From positions 1-15,582 of the forward strand of contig DMCZ01000067.1 in NCBI GenBank assembly GCA_003446655.1: a stretch of 15,582 nucleotides of DNA, read 5' to 3'. Source of the DNA: Thauera sp. GTDB lineage: Bacteria; Pseudomonadota; Gammaproteobacteria; Burkholderiales; Rhodocyclaceae. The position numbers and the translations under genes were made by a program. The notes beneath the pieces are model-generated. The model had not been told where the DNA came from. It did not search any database and was given only the letters and a program-made list of their open reading frames with translations. Positions 7,292 through 13,055 of this stretch are shown here, one piece after another; positions within the stretch are counted from its first letter, which is position 1, and each line of letters opens with the position of its first letter.

Positions 7292-8062
7292 ATGTACGAC
7301 GCAAACGGTAAGCTCGACAAGTCCAACCTTGTCGAGGCCTACGCCCCCCTGGTCAAGCGCATCGCCTTCCAGCTCATGTCCAAGCTGCCCGCCAGCGTGG
7401 ACGTGGACGATCTGATCCAGAACGGCATGATGGGCCTGCTCGACGCCCTCGGCCGCTATGAACAAGGTCTGGGCGCGCAGTTCGAGACCTATGCCGCGCA
7501 GCGCATCCGCGGCGCCATGCTCGACGGCCTGCGCGAGAACGACTGGCTGCCGCGCAGCCTGCGCCGTGACATGCGCCGCATCGAGGCTGCCATCCACAGC
7601 CTCGAGCAGCAGTACGGTCGCCAGCCCTCCGAGACCGAACTCGCGCAGTCGCTCGACATGCCGCTGGAGGACTACCAGCGCATGCTGCAGGACGCGCGCG
7701 GCCACCAGCTCGTCTATCTCGAGGACTTCAACCGCGAGGAGGACGACGACTACCTCGACCGTCACCTCGCCCAGGCCGACAGCAACCCGCTCGATCTGCT
7801 CGAGGACGCCGACGTGCGTCGCCGGCTCGTCGCCGCCATCGAACAGCTGCCCGAACGTGAGCAGATGGTCATGGCCCTGTACTACGACGAAGAGCTCAAC
7901 CTGCGCGAGATCGGGGAGGTGCTTGGCGTCACTGAATCACGCGTATGCCAGCTGCACAGCCAGGCGGTCGCGCGCCTGCGCGCCTGCGTCTTCGACGGCG
8001 GCGCTGCGATGCCCGCTGCGCGCCGGCGTGGGCGTCCGCCGAAGAACCCGGCGCCGAACTGA
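7292..8062 (+). CDS. fliA: Flagellar sigma factor sigma-28 (FliA)
   Basis: FliA directs RNA polymerase to late flagellar and chemotaxis promoters and is held inactive by FlgM until the hook is complete. The 256-residue product shows region 2 (about 12-95, with LVEAYAPLVKRIA, VDVDDLIQNGMMGLLDA and RIRGAMLDGLRENDWLPRSL), region 3 (about 96-145), and region 4 (184-231, with LPEREQMVMALYYDEELNLR then GVTESRVCQLHSQAVARLRA). The start MYDANGKLDK matches the usual sigma-28 beginning, with AGG at 7281-7283 upstream. An in-frame ATG at 7175, 7 bases after the fleN stop, would add 39 low-complexity residues. After region 4 there is an unusual basic tail containing RRRGRPPK (244-251), like an AT-hook. 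E. coli FliA has 239 residues. Confidence 0.95.
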   Translation: MYDANGKLDKSNLVEAYAPLVKRIAFQLMSKLPASVDVDDLIQNGMMGLLDALGRYEQGLGAQFETYAAQRIRGAMLDGLRENDWLPRSLRRDMRRIEAAIHSLEQQYGRQPSETELAQSLDMPLEDYQRMLQDARGHQLVYLEDFNREEDDDYLDRHLAQADSNPLDLLEDADVRRRLVAAIEQLPEREQMVMALYYDEELNLREIGEVLGVTESRVCQLHSQAVARLRACVFDGGAAMPAARRRGRPPKNPAPN

Positions 8063-8064
8063 CC

Positions 8065-8103
8065 ATGACCGTCCCTGCCGCGGCCCCCTCGTGCCATGGA
8101 TAA
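8065..8103 (+). CDS. Possible 12-codon leader ORF overlapping the motC start
   Basis: An ATG two bases after the fliA stop opens a reading frame MTVPAAAPSCHG that ends in TAA at 8101-8103, overlapping the motC start codon at 8096. There is no Shine-Dalgarno sequence in front of it or of motC. It could serve termination-reinitiation from fliA into motC, but it may be chance; nothing shows that the peptide is made. Confidence 0.2.
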   Translation: MTVPAAAPSCHG

Positions 8104-8836
8104 GATCAGCCTCGTCGGCCTCACGCTCGGCATCGCTGCCATCGTCGTCGGCCAGGTGCTGGAGGGCGGCCACCTGTCCTCGCTGTTCCAGCCCACGGCC
8201 TTCCTGATCGTGATCGGTGGCACTCTGGGCGCGGTAATGCTGCAGAGTCCGCTGCGCACCTTCGTCGACGGCATGCGCATGGGACGCTGGGTGTTCGTGC
8301 CGCCCACCGTGAGCCACGAGACCATCATCGACCAGGTCGCGAGCTGGAGCGCCGTCGCGCGCAAGGAGGGCCTGCTGACCCTCGAGAACCAGATCGACGG
8401 CTTGCCCGACCCCTTCATGCGCAAGGGCCTGCAGCTGCTGGTCGACGGCGTCGAGCCAAACCGCCTGCGCGAGGTCCTCGAGGTGGAGATCGGCGTCTGG
8501 GAAGGGCAGATGCGGCAGGCGGCGCGCATCTGGGAAGCGGCCGGCGGCTATGCGCCGACGATCGGCATCCTCGGTGCGGTCATGGGCCTGATCCACGTGA
8601 TGGAGAACCTCTCCGACCCATCGCGGCTGGGTGCCGGCATCGCGGTGGCCTTCGTTGCCACGATCTATGGCGTGGGCTTCGCCAACCTGGTGTTCATCCC
8701 GATCGCCAAGAAGCTCGCCGCGCACATCCTGACCCTCACCAACCAGCGCGAGATGTTCGTCGACGGCCTGGTCGGCATCGCCAACGGCGACAATCCGCGC
8801 ATCATCGCCAGCCGCATGCAGGGTTACGTGGTCTGA
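8096..8836 (+). CDS. motC: Flagellar stator protein MotC (MotA/PomA family)
   Basis: This is the membrane subunit of an ion-driven flagellar stator, MotA/ExbB superfamily, 246 residues. Four hydrophobic segments are seen: about 5-22, 33-50, 151-170 and 181-202. The conserved cytoplasmic loop carries the charged residues RKEG (89-92) and E97, which correspond to the rotor-facing charges of MotA. The channel prolines are Pro154 (GYAPTIGILGAVMG) and Pro202 (LVFIPIAKKL). The short length and start MDKISLVGLTLG fit the PomA/MotC branch rather than the longer E. coli MotA. No Shine-Dalgarno sequence precedes the start. It is paired with motD 13 bases downstream and follows fliA by 33 bases, so it is probably in the same operon. 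The sequence alone does not settle whether it uses H+ or Na+. Confidence 0.92.
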   Translation: MDKISLVGLTLGIAAIVVGQVLEGGHLSSLFQPTAFLIVIGGTLGAVMLQSPLRTFVDGMRMGRWVFVPPTVSHETIIDQVASWSAVARKEGLLTLENQIDGLPDPFMRKGLQLLVDGVEPNRLREVLEVEIGVWEGQMRQAARIWEAAGGYAPTIGILGAVMGLIHVMENLSDPSRLGAGIAVAFVATIYGVGFANLVFIPIAKKLAAHILTLTNQREMFVDGLVGIANGDNPRIIASRMQGYVV

Positions 8837-8849
8837 GCCGGGGGCGATC

Positions 8850-9689
8850 ATGGGGCGCAGGCGCAGGCGGGACGAGGAGCACGACAACCACGAGCGCTGG
8901 CTCGTCTCCTACGCCGACTTCATCACTCTGCTGTTCGCTTTCTTTGTCGTGATGTATTCGTTGTCCTCGGTCAACGAGGGCAAGTATCGGGTGCTGTCCG
9001 ATTCGCTGGTGCAGGCTTTCCGCAACGTCACCGTCAATGACAGCGGCGAGCAGATCGAGCTGCCGCGGGTGAGCGTGCTGCCCACGCGGCCGATCACCCA
9101 GGCCGCGCCACCCGCGCCCGACCGCGTCGCCGAGCAGCGCCGGCGCGAGACCGCGCAGCGCATGCGCAACATGGCCGACGAGATCCGTCGCGTGCTGTCG
9201 CCGTTGACGCAGGCGGGCCAGGTCAACGTCACCGAAGGCGCGTTCGGCGTTTCGGTCGAGATCAACGCCAGCCTGCTGTTCGCACCGGGTGACGCGGCGC
9301 TGGGCCCGGATGCTGTCGCCGCGTTGAATGCGGTGGCGCAGGTGCTGGCGCCGGCGCCGTTCCCGATCACCGTCGAAGGCCACACCGACAACATTCCGAT
9401 CAACACCTTCCGCTTCCCGTCGAACTGGGAGCTGTCGGCAGTGCGAGCGTCCACCGTGGCGCGGCTTTTCATCGACAACGGGGTATCGCCCGATCGCCTG
9501 ACCGCCGCCGGCTACGCGGACCAGCGCCCGGTGGCGGACAACGACAGCGAGGAAGGCCGCGGCCGCAACCGGCGGGTGACGGTGCTGATCGAGTCGCGTA
9601 CCGCAGACCTCGAGGACACGCCCGCTCCGACCACCATCCCGCCTGACGACCCGATCCGCTCCATCCTGCCGGCAGAGCCGCAAGGCTGA
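8850..9689 (+). CDS. motD: Flagellar stator protein MotD (MotB/OmpA family)
   Basis: This is the peptidoglycan-anchored stator partner of MotC, 279 residues. A basic N-terminus is followed by a single membrane segment (about 22-38, YADFITLLFAFFVVMYSL) that contains Asp23, equivalent to the essential ion-binding Asp32 of E. coli MotB. A Pro/Ala-rich plug and linker region (about 60-110) leads to an OmpA-like peptidoglycan-binding domain (about 130-250), with GHTDN at 177-181, NWELS at 192-196 and RGRNRRV at 237-243. The gene begins 13 bases after motC. It is the last gene of the plus-strand flagellar block and converges on parC across a 123-base gap that holds only small hairpins. Confidence 0.93.
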   Translation: MGRRRRRDEEHDNHERWLVSYADFITLLFAFFVVMYSLSSVNEGKYRVLSDSLVQAFRNVTVNDSGEQIELPRVSVLPTRPITQAAPPAPDRVAEQRRRETAQRMRNMADEIRRVLSPLTQAGQVNVTEGAFGVSVEINASLLFAPGDAALGPDAVAALNAVAQVLAPAPFPITVEGHTDNIPINTFRFPSNWELSAVRASTVARLFIDNGVSPDRLTAAGYADQRPVADNDSEEGRGRNRRVTVLIESRTADLEDTPAPTTIPPDDPIRSILPAEPQG

Positions 9690-9692
9690 GGG

Positions 9693-9707
9693 CTGCCGAT
9701 CCGGCAG
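9693..9707 (+). terminator. Weak hairpin after motD
   Basis: CTGCCG and CGGCAG flank loop ATC, 3 bases after the motD stop. There is no T-run downstream. It may be a weak end to the flagellar operon, but the evidence is only the stem. Confidence 0.3.
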
Positions 9708-9773
9708 GGAGACTTCGCTGCGTGCCTGGTTTCCCGCCTCGGTCCTCACTTTGCTCGTTTCGAAGCCTTGATC

Positions 9774-9787
9774 GCGACTTGCGTCGC
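9774..9787. terminator. Hairpin between convergent motD and parC
   Basis: GCGAC (9774-9778) and GTCGC (9783-9787) form a 5-bp stem; on the minus strand the loop is GCAA, a stable GNRA tetraloop. It lies 26 bases beyond the parC stop. No T-run follows on either strand, so terminator activity for parC or motD is only a possibility. Confidence 0.3.
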
Positions 9788-9812
9788 TTCTACGGGAAGG
9801 CCGGCGCACCGT

Positions 9813-12263
9813 TCAGCGCATGCGTTCCGGCTTCACCTTCGGCGTCAGTGGCGCGCCCTTGCGTGCGCGACGGTGGCGCAGCGGCTCGCGCTGGGCGGGC
9901 TTGAGTTCGATCGTCACTGCCTTGCCGCCGCGACCGGTGCCTTCGACCGTCAACACTGCGTCGTCGGCCGGTACGGCCACCGCGGCGAGTGCTTCGCCTT
10001 CGTCCAGCGCCATCACGATCACGCCGCGCCCCCCGCTCTGGGTCTTCATCTCGGGGCGGGGGAAGACCAGCAGGCGGCCATTTTCCGAGGCCGCCGCGAT
10101 CCAGTCGCCGAACACCTTCGCCGGCGCCAGCACCTTCTCGCCCTTCTCCAGGCTCATGAAGGCCTTGCCGGCGCGCTGGCGGCTGGTTGCGTCGGCGACG
10201 CTGCACAGGAAGCCGTAGCCGCCGCTGTTGGCAAAGAAATAGACGGACTCGGGCGTGTCGGTGACGACCTGCGCCAGCTTGCCGCCGTCCTGGAACTCGA
10301 CCAGGGTGGTGATCGGCGCGCCGTCGCCACGCCCGCCGGGCAGGTCGGACACCTTCACCGTATAGGCGCGGCCGTTGCTGTCGATGACGATCAGCGGCCA
10401 GGTGGTGCGCGTCTCGATCACCGCGAAGCCGAAGTCGCCCGCCTTGTAGGTGATGCCCGCGGGGTCGATGCCGTGGCCCTGGCGCGAGCGCACCCAGCCG
10501 TTCTTCGACACGATCACGGTCACCGGCTCGTCGGGCACCGAGATCTCGGCGGGGGCGACCGCGGCGACTGCTTCGACCAGCGTGCGGCGGTCGTCGCCGT
10601 ACTTCTTCGCGTCGTCCTGGATCTCCTTCAGGATCAGCTTCGTCATCGCCGCGCGACTGTCGAGGATGTGCTGCAGGCCGGCGCGCTCATCGCGCAATTC
10701 GGCGAGTTCCTTCTCGATCTTGAAGCCTTCAAGGCGCGCGAGCTGGCGGAGGCGGATCTCGAGGATGTCCTCGGCCTGGATCTCGGACAGCCCGAAGGCC
10801 GCGATCAGTGCCGGCCTGGGCTCGTCCGATTCGCGGATCACGCGGATCACTTCCTCGATATGCAGGAAAGCGATCATGCGGCCTTCGAGGATGTGGATGC
10901 GGCGGTCGACCTCGTCCAGGCGATGACGGGTACGGCGCTCGACCGTCACGTAGCGGAAGTCGATCCACTCGCGCAGGACCTGCACCAGGTTCTTCTGCTG
11001 CGGCCGGCCATCGCGCCCGATCATCGTCATGTTGACCGAGGCCGAGGTCTCCAGGCTGGTGTGGGCGAGCAGTACCGCCATGAACTCGTCGCGGTTCTGC
11101 CGGCTGGACTTCGGCTCCAGCACGATGCGCACCGGGGCCTTGTCGCTGGACTCGTCGCGCACCGTGTCGAGCACGCCGAGCACGAGCTGCTTGAGGTTCT
11201 TCTGCTCCTGCGAGACTTCCTTCTTGCCCGCGCGCGGCTGCGGGTTGGTCAGGGTCTCGATCTCGGACAGCACCTGCGCGGCGGAGACGCCGTGCGGCAG
11301 CTCCTCGACGATCGCGCGCCACTGGCCGCGCGCGAGCTCCTCGATCTTCCAGCGCGCGCGCAGGCGCAGGCTGCCGCGACCCGATGCGTAGGCCTCGCGG
11401 ATGGTCTCGGGGGTGGAGATGAGCTGGCCGCCGCCGGGGAAGTCCGGTCCGGGGATGATGCCGAGCACGTCGTCGAGCGTCGCCTCGGGATGGCGGATCA
11501 GGTGGCAGGTGGCCTCGGCGACTTCTCGCAGGTTGTGCGGCGGGATCTCGGTCGCCATGCCCACCGCGATGCCCGAGGCGCCGTTCAACAGCACGAAGGG
11601 CAGGCGCGCGGGTAGCAGCTGCGGCTCCTCGAAGGCGCCGTCGTAGTTGGGGATGAAGTCCACCGTGCCGCGGTCGATCTCGGACAGCAGCAGCTCGGCG
11701 ATCGGCGTCAGGCGGCATTCGGTGTAGCGCATCGCCGCCGCCGAGTCGCCGTCGCGCGAGCCGAAGTTTCCCTGGCCGTCGACCAGCGGGTAGCGCAGCG
11801 AGAAGTCCTGCGCCACCCGCACCATCGCGTCATAGACGCTGGTGTCGCCGTGCGGGTGGTACTTGCCGATGACGTCGCCGACCACGCGCGCGGATTTCAC
11901 GTGCTTGGAGGTGGACGACAGCCGCATCTCGTTCATCGCATAGAGAATGCGGCGCTGCACCGGCTTCAGTCCGTCCTCGACCTGCGGCAACGCGCGCGAC
12001 TTCACCACGCTCATCGCGTAGGCGAGGTAGGCGCGCTCGGCGTAGCGGTCGAGCGCCAGGGTGCCGTCGTCCTCAGGCTCGGGTTCGGCGGGCGGGGCAG
12101 GGGGTGGGGGCAGGTCGGCGCCGTTGGCGGCTGCCGGCGTGTCGCCTTCGTCTGCTCGCATCGGCGCGGTAGTAGCCGGTGCAGCACTTGCGGACGAGGT
12201 CACCGCCGTCACGGATGCCGGTACCTCGGGCGCGTCGAAGAGATCGGGAGTGTCAGTGCTCAT
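9813..12263 (-). CDS. parC: DNA topoisomerase IV subunit A (ParC)
   Basis: ParC is the DNA-breaking and rejoining subunit of topoisomerase IV, which unlinks daughter chromosomes. The product has 816 residues. A low-complexity Ala/Pro/Glu-rich leader (1-67) precedes the conserved LALDRYAERAYLAYAMSVV. The active-site tyrosine is Tyr180 in AAMRYTECRLTP. The quinolone-determining segment GKYHPHGDTSVYDAM (133-147) has Thr141 and Asp145 at the positions of E. coli Ser80 and Glu84. The C-terminal domain (about 540-795) carries the repeated beta-pinwheel pattern (for example VSKNGWVRSRQGHG) and ends in a basic tail. The ATG overlaps the vapC stop (ATGA, 12260-12263), and the bases upstream contain no Shine-Dalgarno sequence, so translation probably depends on coupling to vapC. 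Confidence 0.96.
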   Translation of the reverse strand: MSTDTPDLFDAPEVPASVTAVTSSASAAPATTAPMRADEGDTPAAANGADLPPPPAPPAEPEPEDDGTLALDRYAERAYLAYAMSVVKSRALPQVEDGLKPVQRRILYAMNEMRLSSTSKHVKSARVVGDVIGKYHPHGDTSVYDAMVRVAQDFSLRYPLVDGQGNFGSRDGDSAAAMRYTECRLTPIAELLLSEIDRGTVDFIPNYDGAFEEPQLLPARLPFVLLNGASGIAVGMATEIPPHNLREVAEATCHLIRHPEATLDDVLGIIPGPDFPGGGQLISTPETIREAYASGRGSLRLRARWKIEELARGQWRAIVEELPHGVSAAQVLSEIETLTNPQPRAGKKEVSQEQKNLKQLVLGVLDTVRDESSDKAPVRIVLEPKSSRQNRDEFMAVLLAHTSLETSASVNMTMIGRDGRPQQKNLVQVLREWIDFRYVTVERRTRHRLDEVDRRIHILEGRMIAFLHIEEVIRVIRESDEPRPALIAAFGLSEIQAEDILEIRLRQLARLEGFKIEKELAELRDERAGLQHILDSRAAMTKLILKEIQDDAKKYGDDRRTLVEAVAAVAPAEISVPDEPVTVIVSKNGWVRSRQGHGIDPAGITYKAGDFGFAVIETRTTWPLIVIDSNGRAYTVKVSDLPGGRGDGAPITTLVEFQDGGKLAQVVTDTPESVYFFANSGGYGFLCSVADATSRQRAGKAFMSLEKGEKVLAPAKVFGDWIAAASENGRLLVFPRPEMKTQSGGRGVIVMALDEGEALAAVAVPADDAVLTVEGTGRGGKAVTIELKPAQREPLRHRRARKGAPLTPKVKPERMR

Positions 12264-12700
12264 GTTGCGGAAAGGTAAGGTGCCAGGGGTTCATGCAGGA
12301 GCGGCTCGGCCCAGTTCTCGAGCGCCAGGCCGCCGATACGGGCGAACTCGCGCGTGTTGTTGGTGACCAGCGTGCAACCGAGCGCAAGTGCGTGCGCAGC
12401 GATCTGGGTATCGTGGGCTCCGATCGGCAGGCCGCTGCGTTCGAGCTCGGCACGCAGGGTGGCGTAGCGCCAGACCGCCGTGTCGTCGAAGGCTGCGACC
12501 TCCAGCGGCAGCAGGAAGGTCTCGAGCGCAGCGCGATTGCGTGCCGAGTTGCTCTTCGATACGCCGTAGGCAAGTTCGCAGGCGGTGATGACCGAGATGC
12601 CGATGTCGCCGATCGGATGTGCCTCGAAGCGATGGCGGACGTGGGCGGGACGATGGTTGATGAGGTAGATGCAGATGTTGGTGTCCAGCATGTACCTCAT
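12260..12700 (-). CDS. vapC: VapC-family PIN-domain ribonuclease toxin
   Basis: This 146-residue protein is a PIN-domain toxin of the VapC family, Mg-dependent RNases that usually cleave tRNA or rRNA. The start MRYMLDTNICIYLINHRP is typical. The acidic active-site residues expected for the family are visible: Asp6 (LDTN), Glu42 (ITACELAYG) and Asp97 (IGAHDTQIAAHAL), followed by TNNTREFARIGGL (113-125). All key residues are intact, so the toxin appears functional; its RNA target cannot be read from sequence. The start overlaps the vapB stop by ATGA (12697-12700), and the stop overlaps the parC start by ATGA (12260-12263). A GAGG site lies 10 bases before its ATG. Confidence 0.94.
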   Translation of the reverse strand: MRYMLDTNICIYLINHRPAHVRHRFEAHPIGDIGISVITACELAYGVSKSNSARNRAALETFLLPLEVAAFDDTAVWRYATLRAELERSGLPIGAHDTQIAAHALALGCTLVTNNTREFARIGGLALENWAEPLLHEPLAPYLSAT

Positions 12701-12927
12701 GGCGCGATCGCCTCGCGTTCCTCCTGGCGCGGCTGCTCGCGGACCAGCTCGAACCCCGGTTCGAACTGGTCGAGGGCGTCGAACAAGGTGCGCCAGCCAT
12801 GCCGCGGCAGCAAGACGACGGCGTCCCCCACGCGCTTGATCATGACCTCGTCGCCGTCGAAGCGGAATTCCTTGGGCAGGCGTACCGCCTGGCTACGGCC
12901 GTTGGTGAAGAGCTTTGCGGTGTCCAT
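12697..12927 (-). CDS. vapB: VapB-family antitoxin (AbrB/SpoVT fold)
   Basis: This 76-residue protein is the antitoxin that neutralises VapC and normally represses its own promoter as a complex. Its N-terminal half, MDTAKLFTNGRSQAVRLPKE followed by FRFDGDEVMIKRVGDAVVLLP, is the swapped-hairpin AbrB/SpoVT DNA-binding fold typical of VapB. The acidic, flexible C-terminal part (LFDALDQFEPGFELVREQPR) is the expected toxin-binding tail. The start at 12927 is chosen because a perfect AGGAGG (12934-12939) lies 7 bases upstream. An upstream ATG at 13098 would add 57 residues overlapping parE and is rejected. The gene overlaps vapC by ATGA. Confidence 0.93.
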   Translation of the reverse strand: MDTAKLFTNGRSQAVRLPKEFRFDGDEVMIKRVGDAVVLLPRHGWRTLFDALDQFEPGFELVREQPRQEEREAIAP

Positions 12928-12933
12928 GGCGCG

Positions 12934-12939
12934 CCTCCT
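12934..12939 (-). promoter_or_regulatory. Strong ribosome binding site of vapB
   Basis: Read on the minus strand this is AGGAGG, 7 bases before the vapB ATG. It is the strongest Shine-Dalgarno match seen in the window and decides the vapB start. High antitoxin synthesis relative to toxin is the expected arrangement. Confidence 0.85.
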
Positions 12940-12951
12940 GCTGAACGCTAT

Positions 12952-12983
12952 CGATGGTATATATCGCTTAGAAGTATATACTT
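12952..12983 (-). promoter_or_regulatory. Likely promoter and operator of vapBC-parC
   Basis: This is an AT-rich patch within GC-rich surroundings. A perfect 12-bp palindrome, AAGTATATACTT, lies at 12972-12983. A second AT element with partial symmetry (CGAT...ATCG arms, 12952-12966) contains TATATA at 12958-12963, which works as a minus-strand -10 about 30 bases before the vapB start. A weak -35, TGAAAG, lies 17 bases upstream of that -10. The palindrome overlaps the spacer, a suitable site for repression by a VapBC complex. The -35 is poor, so the precise promoter is uncertain. Confidence 0.55.
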
Positions 12984-13055
12984 TCAGTCGATATTGTGTG
13001 CGCCTCGATGAGCACGGTTCCGGCGACGGAGGCTGCCATCCTGATACGCCCGGGC

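Noticed and set aside
9768..11615. 615-residue open frame on the plus strand opposite parC
   Set aside because: Long antisense frames are expected at this GC content. The translation has no recognisable motif, and ParC on the other strand is complete.
13048..13055. GCCCGGGC palindrome just after parE as a terminator
   Set aside because: An 8-base self-complementary site without loop or T-run cannot form a useful terminator; it is a chance GC-rich palindrome.
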